Assembly: GCA_001692895.1 (NCBI GenBank)
Contig: KV748246.1
Span: 77,106-141,105, forward strand
DNA length: 64,000 nt
DNA from: Cenococcum geophilum 1.58
Lineage: Eukaryota; Ascomycota; Dothideomycetes; Gloniales; Gloniaceae
Direction of reading: 5' to 3'
This document shows positions 12,431-25,112 of this stretch, one piece after another. The translations under genes and the position numbers were made by a program. The notes under the pieces were generated by a model. The model was given only the letters and a program-made list of their open reading frames with translations. It did no database searches and was not told the origin of the DNA. Within the stretch, counting starts at the first letter, position 1, and each line of letters starts with the position of its first letter.

Positions 12431-12960
12431 CTATTACTACCTTAACTATCTAAACTAACGTAGTAGCAAATATTGTTGTTTTAAATACCGTTTAAAAAAA
12501 ACTTTATTAAGGTAGTGAATCCTTTAGCTAATCTATACAGACCTATTATATAGGACCTACCCAGCGTTACTTAATTATTTTGGTAAACTAAATCAACTTA
12601 AGTAATAATCTAAGAACCTCTAATTAATCGGCGTTTGCTTTTACTGCCCGCTTAGTCCTACGCCCTTATAGACTTTTAAGAACTTTACTTTATATATACC
12701 CTTCTATTAGTTATAGGCATTACGTTATATATAAAGACTATTTCTTAAAAGGGTCTATTAACAAAGATCTAAAGTTAAGGAAAAGGAAAGGAGAGGACAA
12801 GCAGCACCACTTAAAGATTTATACAATCTTTAAGTTATATAACCGCAACCTACGGCAATCTACCGTAATCTGCCGCAATTTGCCAATACCGTAACACCTA
12901 GAGGTTACGCTATAGTAGAAATTAGTAAAACAAGTTTCTCTTAAGTACTAAATATCGCCT
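12431..12960. repeat. Post-A2 spacer, helicase-tail fragment and block E2
   Basis: The segment about 12585-12640 is nearly identical to 18897-18952, the 3' end of the RecQ-like helicase relic, including AATCTAAGAACCTCTAAT. This places a stray helicase tail inside the array. E2 follows (about 12645-12765). Near 12848-12885 there are short CGGCAATCTAC-like tandem units. Confidence 0.5.
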
Positions 12961-13690
12961 TTATCACCTCTATTATGTACATTTTTTTTAAGTAAGTAGT
13001 ACTCCCCTACCCCTAATGCTATGTAGCCTAGTGTTATATAATATTACTAAGGTAGCGCCTTATCGGGCAGTAATAATGCCTAACTCTATAACCCCTTTAT
13101 ATAGTACAGCGTCAGTCCTTATAAACACCTTACTATTCTTCTTAATACCCCCTAAATCTTACCCTAATTTATTCTCTTTAAAATATATAAGCAACGTTGC
13201 TATTATTATTAAGGGTATAACCATCTAAATGCCTATAATTACGTTAGATGTTTAGTAGCTCTTATACGCCTTAACTAAACCCTTTATGTGCCTGCAAGTA
13301 GATCTGTTTAAGATCTTCTATAAGCCCTTAATATATAAGACCAAGACTTAGCCGGTTTATATCTACCTTATTCCAGCCTAACTCCTCTAAGCTCTTAGGG
13401 TTTGTAGTAATTATGTCTAAATACATACTTAGCAATAGGTATAACTAAGGATTGGGTGTAACGTATATAATTTTAGCGCTAAGGACTTAATAGATAGCTG
13501 GCCCGGTTTAGGTAAGGGTTATAATAGTGGCAGTGTTATAGGTTTATAAGGCCCGGAGTATACAATTGCAATAATTAATGCACCTCCTACCTTATAACAC
13601 CTTAGGAGATAGGCTTAAAGGGTAAAGTAGGATGCGATAATTGCTGGGGAACTATCTAAGAAGAATCGTTACTTGCACTTATATAGACAC
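12960..13690. repeat. Repeat blocks B2 and C2
   Basis: Contiguous B and C blocks, matching 16955-17770 over their whole length, mostly with transition differences. A 70-codon plus-strand frame (13016-13228) is open here. In the B3 copy the longest open frame is on the minus strand, so neither frame can be taken as the gene on this evidence. Confidence 0.5.
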
Positions 13691-14520
13691 CCTATTATTA
13701 ATTCGTAACAGGTGTCTATTAATTCTATAAGTAAATTAATCCTACTACCGCCTAAGTCTCCTATTAGTTACTATTTGGCTAGGCCATTATAGAGTATATA
13801 TGCGTAAGGTGGCCGAAGCTTCTAATAGCTAAGCAATTTCCTTACGCTTAAAATCCTAAATAACTAGAGGCCAACCCCTAATCTATACACTATATAATAT
13901 CAAACCCCCCTAGTGCTAAACACTAGCCAAAACGTGTAATTCTTAGACTTTAAGTAAATGAATTTACCGGTCGGGACCCTTCCGAGTACACCAACGCTAT
14001 TAAGGTATATCTCGCCTTTGCAGGACGTTTAACCGATAATTTAGAATTTAGGAAACACCACTTCTATATTAAGCCGTTTTAAGCCCTAAAGGTAAACCAA
14101 ACCTTATTCTATATCACTATAGATATAAAGACAGACTTAGCCAACTCCCTAAATATTTAGGAGCTACCATATAAGATATATCGCGTCCGTTATAATAAGG
14201 AGGGGAAGTTATAAGGCTAGTACTCCCTCTTTTATAAATTAGCTAACTTAGTATATAGCTAAGTAAAGCGAATTTAGAACGTTATTAAGGAAAATAATTA
14301 CTTAACTTAGATACGCAAGTATACTGATGTTTTATTACCTTAGGCAAAGTAGTAATATTAAAGGTTCAATTCAAATTCTAGACTAGTTTTGGCCTCATTT
14401 TTATAACTAATCTAAACCGCTTACATTACTAGGGCAAAGTAATATATTAATATTGTACTACGGTTAGGCCGTTAGCTAGGGAAACTTTTAGGAAGGCTTC
14501 TAAAAAACTGCCTTAACCAT
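13691..14520 (+). pseudogene. Repeat blocks D3 and A3
   Basis: D3 begins with ACACCCTATTATTAATTCGT, a word also found with changes at D4 (17948). A3 is readable in the plus frame as FTGRDPSEYTNAIKVYLAFA, then KHHFYIKPF. It ends at the palindrome at 14484-14508. The family is unknown. Confidence 0.5.
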
Positions 14521-14730
14521 CTAAAGTAACATAGTGGCGAATATTATTGTTATTTGCGGTCCGTAATACTATTTACTAGCCTGTTCTTATAATACTTAAC
14601 GCTTAAACCCCTACGTCTTATAGACTTTTAGGGAACTTTACTTTATAGGTCGTATACTAGGACTATTTCTTAGAAGGCTTTCCAAATATTGCTTTATACA
14701 TTGCCACCTAGTAAGTGCTTGGTATAGTCT
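14521..14730. repeat. Block E3
   Basis: Matches E1 and E2, including GACTATTTCTTA.AAGGCTTTC; a palindrome variant sits at 14668-14687. Confidence 0.5.
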
Positions 14731-15600
14731 ATATAATACGTACGCAAGTAGGTTCTAAGGTAAGTTGGCGGCACCCCTAATCTGCAAAATATATAGATAA
14801 ATACGCTAGAATCAGGAAGATAGTTAAAAAGATCCGTAAGTAGGGATAAAAGACAATGTAGTATAGCTGGGGGGGGAAAGGAGAGAGGTTATATATAAAT
14901 GGATTTATATCGCGTTCTTAAAGCGTCTTACGATGCCTTCTATATTGCAATTTTATTCTTCTCTATTCTTTTTTCCTTTTTGTTCCCTATCTTAGGGGGC
15001 TAGAGCATATAAGCTAGAGAGAAGAGAGAGGCTAAGAGTTGGTGCGTTAGGTCGTGGCCGAAATTAGGCATTTAGCGCTGCTAAATTCCAGCATATTAAC
15101 ACTTTTAGTAGAAAGGCGATGTTTCTTTAACCGCCCGGCTAGATACCCAGTAGGATAGATTTAAGGGTGGAAATGTTTTTAGTATATTCCTAGGCCAACC
15201 TTATATAAATAATTTGTAAATTTTAGCATTCCAAATCCTCTAAAGTAAGAATAGTAGTTCTTTAATAACTTAAATTTTACTAGAATTATACAGTATATAT
15301 TAAGACGTTATTGCTTAATTTCGCTGCGCAGCCATCTATAAATAAAGGGGAGAAGATCCGCTTCAATTTAAGCATTATATAAGATATATAAATGTCCTAC
15401 TAGGCGGTCCTCTTTATCCTTTACCACAAGACCGCGAATATATCCTTTAAGAAGACAACGACAGCATTAACTGTCCTAAATACTAAGGGGAGACGCCACC
15501 TAAAACTCCCTAGGAGTATATAACTTCTAGCTTAAGGCGACGGCAAGAATTACAGAGACACGGATAAACACGTCCTGTATTAATATTAGATATTAACGCA
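14731..15600. other. Unassigned stretch with a G8 run
   Basis: A run of eight G near 14871-14878 precedes a purine stretch. The segment about 15035-15075 (GTGCGTTAGGTCGTGG...AAATTAGGC) recurs with changes at 25148-25180, so these may be related element ends. Weak plus-strand coding signal appears from about 15340 on. Nothing is recognised. Confidence 0.35.
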
Positions 15601-16420
15601 CTTTATAGTATTTACGTTAATAGAGTTAAGAGCTATTTTAATCTCCCTTACTGCTAGCTGCTTATCTGTTTGTGCCTAAGAACTTTTAAGCTTATCTTTA
15701 TTATTGTAATACATTAAGTTTTAGTTTTGCCACTAATTCTTGCTCCTATTTCCCTCCCTAATAGAAAGTACAGTAGTACACTTTTACTTTCTTAATATAA
15801 CGTTCTTAAGGGATAAACAGCCTATTGCGATATATTAGCCCATTATAGATAAATGTAATAACCGGTTAATATACTATTAGTTTTCTTGCCAAGATACTAA
15901 GTATACTACATATAGAAGAGAAAGCACTTTGTCTCTACTTAGGCGGCTTTAAACGTTAAGGTCTAAAACAAACCACTTTTATATAGGTTTGTCCGTGTTA
16001 AAATACGGAGGTATATATATATAGTCGTAAGCTAGAAGCTGCGGTTTATAACAGTATTGCTAGTTAAGGAATTAACGACAAAATATGTCTATAAAAGTAT
16101 TGTAACGGTTTTAAGGGTATCTAGGTAGGTCCGTTATATAGATCTAAAGTATTACCTAAGCCGGATTAGTACTAAAGTCATCTATTTATATCTTATTAAA
16201 GAGTAGTTGTATAAGAGGAGATATTTTAATACAGTATATACAACAGAATAGTGCAACTTAAATGGGAAAGTAACTAAAATTTAAGGAAGTTAATTTTGTT
16301 GCATTTTATCACGGCAGTTGGCCTATATAAGGATATTAGTGGGGTAAGACTGCGCCGACCAAGGTCTAAAAACCTAGTTATCCGCGCCAACGCTATAAAG
16401 GTAATTTTAATAGTAGTACA
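15600..16420 (+). pseudogene. Unassigned coding remnant
   Basis: A plus-strand frame reads coherently with RIP-type stops, for example KLRFITVLLVKELTTKYVYK (about 16039-16100) and VRYIDLKYYLSRISTKVIYL (about 16131-16190). No motif identifies the family. It lies between two parts of the repeat array and could be another element inserted there. The ends are approximate. Confidence 0.4.
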
Positions 16421-16589
16421 CACATAAAGGGCCTTTTCTCCTATACTCGCTATATAGCGGCATAAAATCGCCGGCGTATTATATTAATCCTAACTAATTC
16501 TAGACACCTTATTTAACCAATTCGGCCTCTTTACGCAATACTTTTCTCGTTACTAACCTCCTTACTTTAGCTATACGCGCTACGCTACT

Positions 16590-16730
16590 ACTAATATAAG
16601 GACTTTTAGGAAGGCTTCTAAAAAACTACCTTAATTTGCTATCTACTATCTAGGTAATAATCCCTTGGCTTAGCTAGCGCCTTAGTGACTAGCCTATATA
16701 TTTCTTTACATCTTTCCTTCTCCTTAGTTT
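16590..16730. repeat. Partial repeat: end of block A and post-A spacer
   Basis: Starts with the A-end palindrome (16602-16626) and continues with the spacer seen after A1 and A4, including CTTAGCTAGCGCCTTAGTGA. The rest of A is missing. Confidence 0.5.
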
Positions 16731-16954
16731 AGTATTTTCGTAATATAGCATTTATTTAAGCTTTAATTTAGAAGCATTTGTTTAAGCTATAATACTTAGT
16801 AAAGGTTTATAAAAGCATTTATATTTCTTACCCTAAAGGTTACGCTATCCCTTCCGCTGGTATATCCTGTCCTACTATTATTAATAAGAGCTAGCTAATA
16901 GAATCAATATAATTAAGACCCCGCGACTATACGTGTACTTTTAATTCTATTATT

Positions 16955-17770
16955 CGCGCACGGTCCGCCTTTTGTAGGACTAGCAGAAGAGATAGTAGAG
17001 ATTAGTGAAACGAATTTCTCTTTAGCACTAAATATCGCCTTTATTACCCCCGTTATGTGCATTTTTTTATATAAGTAGTACTCCTCTACCCTTAATGCCA
17101 TGTGGCCCAGTATTATATAATACTACTAAGGTAGCGCCTTGTCGGGCAGTAGTAATGCCTAACTTTATAAACCTTTTATATAGTGCGGAGTCAGTCCTTA
17201 TAAACACCCTACTAAGGCTATACCATCCTTCTTAACGCCGCCTAGATCTTACTCTAATTTGTTCTCTTTAAAATGTATAAGTAATGTTGCTATTATTACT
17301 AGGATTGTGGCCATCTTTATCCCTATTATTACGTCAGATATTTAGTAGCTCTTATACGCCCTAACTAAGAAATTTATATACCTGTAAGTGGATCTATATA
17401 AGATCTTTTATAAGCCCTTAATATATAAGACTAAGACTTAGCTAGTTTATATCCACCTTATTATAGCCTATCTCCTCTAAGCTCTAAGTATTTATAGTAA
17501 TTATATCTAGATATATACTTAGCAATAGGTATAACTAAGGATTAGGTGTAATATATAAAACTTTAGCGCTAAGGACTTAATAAATAGGTAGCCTAGTTCG
17601 GGTTCGGGTTAAAATAGTAGTAGTATTATAGGTCTATAAGGCCTAGGGTATAAGGAGGTAATGATTAATATACTTTTTACCTTATAATACCTTAGGAGAT
17701 GGGCTTAAAGGGCAAAGTAAGATGCGATATTTGCTAAAAAACCGTCTAAGAAGAATTGTTACTCTATAAG
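16955..17770. repeat. Repeat blocks B3 and C3
   Basis: Full-length partner of 12960-13690. A 62-codon minus frame (17101-16913) is open across its left end, while the plus frame of B2 is open at the equivalent place, so the coding strand is undecided. Confidence 0.5.
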
Positions 17771-17934
17771 CGTAATAGTAGTTATGCTATGTTTTATATT
17801 GTTCCTCTATTATAATCTATTAGCTTACCTCGCTAAGTCCTAACGACCTTAACTGGAGTCGCGGACTACTTCTATAATAGTACTAATAAATAGGTCACGT
17901 GACCCGTGCTAATGGTTGGTTTATTTATACTTAT

Positions 17935-18880
17935 GCAAATACCCTATTATTAATTCGTAATAAGTATTTATTAGTCCTATAGGTAAACTAATCCTACTAC
18001 TACCTAGGTCTCCTATTAGTTACTATTCCGCTAGGCCGTAATAACGTATACGAGGTGGCTGCGTGTATATAGTGGCCGACACTTCTAGTAGCTAAGCAAT
18101 TTCCCCACACTTCTAACCACCTAAAAATCCTAAACAACTAAAGGCTAACACCCTTTATCTATATATTATAATGTTAAACCCCTTTAGTGCTAAACACTAG
18201 CTAAAACGTGTAATTCTTAAACTTTAAGTAAACGAATTTACCGGTTAGGACCCTTTTAAGTACACTAACGCCATTAAGGCATATCTTGCTTTTACAGGAC
18301 GTTTAACTAATAGTTTAGAATTTAGGAAATACTACGCCTATATTAAGCCGTTTTAAGCCCTAAAGCTAAACTAAATCTCATTCTATATTACTATAGACAT
18401 AGAAAAAGACTTAGCTAACCCCTTAACTATCTAGAAGCTACTATATAAAATATATCGCGTCCGTTATAATAAGGAGGGAAAGTTATAAGGCTAGTATTCC
18501 CTCCTCTATAAATTAGCTAACTTAGTATATAGCCAAGTAAAACGAATTTAGAACGTTATTAAGGAAAAGAATTACCTAACTTAGATACGCAAGCATAGTG
18601 ATGTTTTATACCCTTAGGCAAAGCAGCTATGTTAAAGATTTGATTTAAATTTTAGACTAGTTTTGGCCTTATTTTTAGAACCAATCTATACTACTTGCAT
18701 TACTAGGGCAAATATATTAATATTNTACTATAGTTAGGCCGTTGGCTAGGGTAACTTTTAAGAAGGCTTTTAAAAAACTGCCTTAATTACCATCTACTAT
18801 CTATATTGCTATTTACCTCTACCGTCTATAACACCATTTAAGACCCTTATTAAGGTAGCAATCCCTTAACTTAGCGTTGC
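17935..18880 (+). pseudogene. Repeat blocks D4 and A4
   Basis: Fourth copy of D and A. The A4 plus frame reads IKAYLAFTGRLTNSLEF and later YNKEGKL. It carries one ambiguous base (18725), ends in a palindrome variant (18754-18778) and is followed by the post-A spacer, which abuts the 3' end of the RecQ-like helicase relic. Confidence 0.5.
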
Positions 18881-18889
18881 TTTACTATT

Positions 18890-21800
18890 TAGGTTAACTA
18901 CACTAACTTAAGTGATAATCTAAGAACCTCTAATCAATCGGCGTCTACTTTTGCCGATAAGAACGCTGCTATGCTCTCTATATCCTTAGAGTTAGTACTA
19001 TATCGCCACAAGTACTCTACCCAGGCCTATTTAACATCCCCTATAGTCACTATTATACCTAGAATAACGCTTAATACAAGCTCGCTGTATTAGTACTAGT
19101 TAACTCCACTTTATTTCCAGCCCTAGGTAGGATCCTTTATCTACCAGTTATATAGCTCTTAAGGCACTATATAGTAATAACACCCGCTAAACTTAGTAAA
19201 GCATAATATTAATTATAACCTCCTAGCGGTATCCCAAACGGTGCCCGCTAAAGGCGTAGTATAGGTGCGTATATTATATAAGGCTTCGCTAGCCTAGGCT
19301 ATATATATTAGGCAGTATATCGTCTACTAGATAAGATAGTGTCTTAGCTGCTCTAGCGTAAGCTATTCCGCCCTTACTAAGGCGGTTACTTTTAATCGCT
19401 AAATGCTTATCTGCGCTTCCTGTATCATAAACTTGGCCTTATTAGCGTCTAAAAGAATAGGTATATCCAACTCTTAACCGTCTAGCCGTTTGGCAGCGCA
19501 GACATTATATAGCTCCTTACTATTAGTGCAACTGTTTTAGACTAGTATCCCATCTATTTTCCCGTCTAGGTATTTATTAAGTACTACCCTATAGTAGGTT
19601 TTAACGTCTACTTCCCTTTAGAGATAGTCTAATAGAGCTGCCCTACGGCCTTAATTGCTATCCGTAGGCGCATTAAGCCTATTACTAAGAAAAATAATAG
19701 CCTAGCTTACCCTTCTATTATAGCCTACTTTCCTACTCTCTTAGGCGTAGTCTTTAACTAACCTTAAAGCTCCTAGGTGCAGCACTATATTTACGCTAGG
19801 TATATTAACGCCTAAACCTAGTAAGCTTATAGCAATAATGGTCCTATTATTACTAGAAATAAAGCGCTTAAGCATATCCTCTCGGTTAATTAATTCGGAA
19901 TAGTAGGCTGTATAGTAGAGGCTTTTACTAAGACTATTGGTTATCCATCTCGCGTAGCAGTATATAATCGCTTTTCCCTACGGCTCTAGTAGACCCATAA
20001 TATAGCGGCCAATAACTTAAGCGGCTCAGTTAATAGCGGCTATAGTTAGGCTCCGTACCGGCTCCTTATCTATATTAATAATAGCGTAGCGTATATTACG
20101 TCTAGTAGTAGGCGCCCTAATTAACTTAACACTCTTAGCGGTAAAGTGCATCTTATGCTAAAGCCGCTACTCTTCTATTAGGGGGGAAAGTAGCTATTAG
20201 GAGCACTATTTATGTTTATATAGCTACTAAACGACCTAGGCGTTGCAAAGGCATATAGAACTTACTACTCCCGTCTAGTACAGTATAGTATTTATTAATT
20301 ACGATTCGTACTAGGCGGCCTATAACTCGCATTCTATTTATAAATATCTAAAAGCTATCTACTTTAACCGCCTTAGGCATTATAAACACTATCGATACTA
20401 CATTAGCAGGGCTGCGCCCATCCTATACTACGGCCTATAGCCTAGCTAACTTATATTTTCGCAGAAGATCCTATTAGAGAGAGAGCAGCGGAATAACAAT
20501 AATAGTAAGGCCTGCATTATTATAAGCGGCCGGCAATATAAATATTAGACTCTTACTACCGCCTATTAGCATAATAATAACCACTAGACTTTCCCTATAT
20601 AAGATTACATAGATACCGATCTATTACGCACCCTAAAATTTAGCTTACTCTCTATATATAGCTTTTAACTATATTATAGCGTTAACGGTTCTTAGGCCGC
20701 GCCATCTTATCTACTTAGCGTTACCGGTTAGATCTATAGGTATAACGTGCTTTTGGGATTTAGAGGAAGTATTTATAGCGCTACGTAAGAGAAAGGCTAG
20801 GAAGGCGTGCTACTTAATACTTAATCTTTAGAATCGTTACCTTTTACTTACGGTAGTTCTAACCAACTCTCCTATAAGACGCGTATATACAGTCTCGCCT
20901 ATTTAGGCCGTATAGCCTACCTGCTCTTTATATATTATATTAAAAGATCCTAGCTTATCCTTTTTTAAGCCACTATCGTTACTACTCTTAATAAAGGCAG
21001 ACTAAGTCTTTAGGTACTTTTAACCAATAGTAATCGCAACCTAGCGGTATATTTGGATATTAAGCCTATATCCTAGGCTAGCCTCCGTTTCTTATTAAAG
21101 GGTATAGGTAAAGCGGCCAGAGTTCTATTTAGTACCTTATACGTTAGGCGGCCACATTTTATATAATATAATATTCTCCGGCTAAAGCATCTGCTCTAGC
21201 GCGCGCTAAAATGGTAATATAAGCTAGAGGTATAGAACGACTAATCTCCCGACCTTACTAGGTATAAATTGGTAAATAACCTTAGACCGTCCGGTATAGC
21301 GGGAGCCCTTAAAGTATTAAGGTACGAATGCAACTATACCATAGATAATGAAAATGTTTCAATATTTACCTATAACGGTATTACTATAGCGTATACTTAA
21401 TATCTTAGTGCCTCTTATAGGCTGGCCCCCTATAATATATATAAGCACTAGAAGCTTATATAAAAGCGCTTTAACTTAGTTAAGGTAGGTTTTAATACCG
21501 GACTTATTCGGTCTACCTTCTGGGCCTTAGAGTTTAAATATAGCCTAGCGCTATTTATTTAGCGTAATATAGTTTATAAGCCAGTCCTAGGTATAGAAAA
21601 TATGCTTATTATAGGGGTTTTAAAGAAAGTTTTAGCCAGGAACGGAGTTACTAGGGTTGTCCTAAAGGGCTTCAATCCGCACGGTTGGGGTACTAGTACG
21701 TCGTTTATTAAATAGCAGGTCTTAGTAGACTAAACGTTCTACGTCTTTAATAAGGCTATAGACAAAACTGCGAAACTCGGGCATTGTAAAACGAATAGCT

Positions 21801-22987
21801 TTATAGAGTAGCTCGTCGTCAACCTATTCTACCTCACCCTTAATTATTACTTCGAAGTATACCTTTAGGCCATAGGTTTAAAGGTCTAGCATCCACTATA
21901 TTGGTCCCTTGGTCCCTCGCACCATAAACTTATCTATTATCTTAGTTAACGACTCTAGGTATCTTCCCTTTGGTATATCTTAGTGGGCATTACTATAGAC
22001 GGCGTCTGCGTCGGCAATTAGGGCAGCTTGTACGACTATAAACTAACTAAGCTTTATTATAGCTAATAGTGTCTTAGTATATACGCCGCACTCCTTCTAC
22101 CCCGCTGCTATTATACCCTATAGGGCTAATACACATACTAAGGGACTCTCGTACTCGGTATTGCGTACTCTTTAGTCTAGAAGTAAAAGATAAAACACTA
22201 GGCAAGCCTTAGCTAAGGGGCTAAGTATATTACCCTCGCATAACCCAGTAGGGGTATCGGTACTACGCTCTGTAGTACGCAGTAGCGCTAACTAAGCATA
22301 CTCTTGTTGGTTATTAAGTGTATATTTAGGGCTAACTCTATCTACTACGGGCTATATCCGTCTAAAGAATATAAGCACTATCTGCTACGGTCTATAGTAG
22401 TTATTAGGGGGCTTCTTACCTTAGTACAATTAGAGGGGTTAGTATTAATCCTAGTATACCTAGTCCCGGATAGCTTTAGTCTATAGAAAGATACCAGCCT
22501 TTAAGGCTATAGTTTCGTTATAGGTCTAGTAGAGCTCGGCTATAGCGTTCTATATTACAGTAAGGGTTAACTTATTATCCGGGTTAGGTTTGTCAATTAA
22601 GGCTAGGAGTGATTCTAACTCAGCGGTATTAAGGTAGTTATACTACCCGGTACATTCTACCTAGGGGTTTATCTTAAAGACATTTCGGCAGTCTATATAG
22701 GTATTTATCACTCGTTCCTTCTCGTTACGGGCAATAAGACTACCGTGCATAAATACTAGGAAATTATAGTTGCTAGCTTTAATAACATTGTCCACCTCTA
22801 TATTAGTTACGGCTATATTAACAGCAAAGAAGCTTAAGCCGTATTGGCTTAGAAATAGCCTTTAACAGGCGGTTTGCTTCTAGGGATTAGGTATAGTCCG
22901 TTCGGTTAATTATCTAATAGTATTAGTTAGGCGGCCCTTGCACGCGTATTTCTTCTATAAGTGTTAATCTCGGTAGTATATAGCCAT
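18890..22987 (-). pseudogene. RecQ-type helicase relic, fungal telomere-linked helicase-like (copy 1)
   Basis: Minus-strand gene from ATG 22987-22985 to about 18890, roughly 1,360 codons with mainly Gln/Trp-to-stop changes. The long N-terminal half reads, for example, YGLSFFAVNIAVTNIEVDNV and later CYLINDVLVPQPCGLKPF, the region that in fungal telomere-linked helicases precedes the ATPase. The ATPase P-loop is decayed: IVFIMPKAVKVDSF near 20390-20350, where a Gly-Gly-Gly-Lys-Ser type loop is expected. Helicase C is clear: GKAIIYCYARW near 19990, then IIAISLLGLGVNIPSVN and IVLHLGALRLVKDYAQ-type motif V near 19860-19770. A Gln-Glu-Ser-Arg-Arg-Val-Gly follows, equivalent to motif VI (QESGRAG). 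Family membership comes from remembered conservation, not a search. A divergent ORF starts 549 bp away. In many fungi this family is subtelomeric, but no telomere repeats are seen here. Confidence 0.8.
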
Positions 22988-23535
22988 TTTCTTCGTACTT
23001 CTATATATATATCGGCAGATTTCCAATATAAGCTAGTAGAGGAGCCCGTTATAATATATATTTAGGTAAGGGATAGGTTACTTAAGGGTCCGGAGATTTA
23101 GTAACTTATTAGGTTTACGGATAAGTTAGTCTAGGGCTTAGATAAGGCGTACTAGTTCTTAAAGTTCAACTTTATCTAGCCAGTAGTAGATACCGCTAAA
23201 ATGTTAGCGGACTTCGGAAGGCTATACCGCATATTAATAATTGGGAGCGGTATAGACGATAATTTAGTATTCCGGTAGATGGATTAGATTCTCTATATAT
23301 TTAATAAATACTATTTTCCTATATATAGCTATTTAGTATACTTACTATAGATTATAACTTTAGCTAAGGGCATTTTTAGGAAGGCTTCCGGAAATACTCC
23401 CTAGTAAGTTTTATATTGCTATTTATAGTGTTCTAGTTTTGGTTCTTAGGGGGAAGGTATAAAAGCACATAGCCGAAGCTTAGCCTTAATGCGATTTCTT
23501 AACGCGATTTCCTACTTTAATAATATCCCACCGCT
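22988..23535. promoter_or_regulatory. Divergent intergenic region between helicase copy 1 and its partner ORF
   Basis: The only space from which both genes could be driven. The segment about 23325-23430 (TTTAGTATACTTACTATAGATT then a palindrome at 23372-23393) is repeated at about 25835-25945, next to the second helicase copy, in the same orientation. That makes it a conserved element-specific segment. No experimentally meaningful promoter motif can be named. Confidence 0.4.
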
Positions 23536-25112
23536 ATGGCTATATTAATTCTAGCCCTAGGCGTAACGCCTTAAGAGACGCAGATGTTCCTTCTACGTTT
23601 ACTTCTAGCATTATTTATTAGCACTAATATACCCGCAGTATAGGTGTGTAATAGCACTAACCTTAGCCTCTTATTCTTTGTTATAAAGTTACTAAAAGAT
23701 ACGTTATAGTAAATCCACCGGTCTTATAGGCCTAAAGTACTTCTATAACTTAAACCCAAACCGGTTAATATAGATAATGCTAGTCTAGACTCTCGGCCGC
23801 AAAGCGAGAATAATAGCAACTATAGTAGCCCGGTACGGTTTTAGTCTATAGCTAGTGTTATAGATAACGGTCCACGGGATATAAGTAACAAGAGTGCCCG
23901 CTATAGGGGTAAAAGGCCAAGGCTAATATCTAATGCTTCTCTATTTTAACCGCCTATTAGGCATACTTAGGACTATATAACTATACCGGGCCCGGAGTAC
24001 ATTATAACGGTTGGTAATGTAAATAGGCATAAGGAAAGGGATAGGCGTAGAAGGTTGGAAAATAAGCTCTTAGAGGTGTTTATAACTAAGGAAGAAGATG
24101 GTATATAGGATATATATATACAGGAGAACGGAAGGAAGCTTAGCTGGTTAGCTAAATAGGCTAACTATATAGGAATAGGTAGACAAGAGGCGTTAGCGTT
24201 AGTCTATAGGGTAAGCGCTATTGGTAGCGGCGAAGCTGTTAAGAACGTTAAGGCTATACTTGCCCACTGGCGAAAAAATGGTACTATAGATTTAAACCGG
24301 CAGACTAGTCCCCAGTTATCCTCGTATCCTCCCTAATTATTATTATAGTCCTTAGTTGCTTCTATATCTGGTAGCTAGAATATAAACGCGGCACTATTAG
24401 GCTTCTAAAAGGCTTTCTTTAACGTTGCTAGTATTAAAGCAACTAGAATACTTTAGGAGATTCTCTATCATTATTATCTTGTATACCTCTATAATTACTA
24501 TTAAAATGCGGAAGTACTCCTAGATTATACGCAATTAAGTATATAGGGTAGAGGTATTAGCGACGCGTCTTTAGTTAAGCAGTAGCTCTTTAAGGCACTC
24601 TACCCATCTATAGATACGCCTTCTTTATTACTAGCTAACTCCTCTACTCTATCTAATAAGTAATAGCGGTACTTTATAAAGTGTCTTTATAAGGGCTATC
24701 GATGGTATTGCATATAGAAGGCACTTGGTTTTGGCATTTTTGCTCTTATTCCTATATCTAAAATACCTTATTCTTTTATAGAGCGGCTCTTATTAGGTAT
24801 ATTTAACGTATTTCTTAACCTTATTTAGCGGTTTTACCCAGACGCTATTAAGTTTAGTTAACTAATAAAAGACTTTATACAAAATGCATTAGCGGGCTAG
24901 TAGCCACCTTATAGTTATCTTCCTATTAAAGATATAAGTAATAATTAACTGTAGGAAATGGATCTTTCTAACGTGCTCTAGCTGTTTAACTGTTATCCTA
25001 CGCTAGCTATTAAGGATATTTCTTTCTCACCTATTCCTTAAGTTGGTGGGATTAATTTCTTTTATTATAGTAGTATTATTAGGTGTATATTAGTAAATAT
25101 AGACATTTTATA
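23536..25112 (+). pseudogene. Unassigned single-frame ORF divergent from the RecQ-like helicase
   Basis: Begins at ATG 23536 and stays in one phase to about 25112 (about 525 codons), with interruptions almost only at TAA/TAG. Middle segments are clean: GKRPRLISNASLF (about 23908), NRHKERDRRRRLENKLLEVF (about 24031-24090) and RQEALALVYRVSAIGSGEAV (about 24181-24240), followed by a Lys/Trp-rich AHWRKNGTIDLNRQ. The N-terminus looks hydrophobic (MAILILALGV...MFLLRLLLALF), which may be a signal or membrane segment or an artefact of RIP-driven substitutions. The basic central segment could bind nucleic acid (inference). No known family recognised. The frame preservation argues that it was a real gene when RIP struck. 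Its position suggests it travelled with the helicase. Confidence 0.6.

Larger units (their letters stand above)
8130..18890. repeat. Array of diverged copies of one unassigned repeat family
   Basis: Blocks recur in a cyclic order that I label E, D, A, B and C. A (about 600 bp) occurs four times, B (about 330 bp) three times, and C three times including one partial. D precedes every A. Copies differ mostly by C/T and G/A transitions. D-to-D distances are about 3.3, 2.0 and 4.2 kb, so the array is irregular and interrupted by AT-rich filler (10.7-11.5 kb) and other sequence (14.7-16.6 kb). The layout suggests tandem or nested copies of an element of about 3-4 kb. I cannot name it. Confidence 0.65.

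Noticed and set aside
22304..22486. 60-codon plus-strand open frame
   Set aside because: Antisense to the N-terminal half of helicase copy 1.
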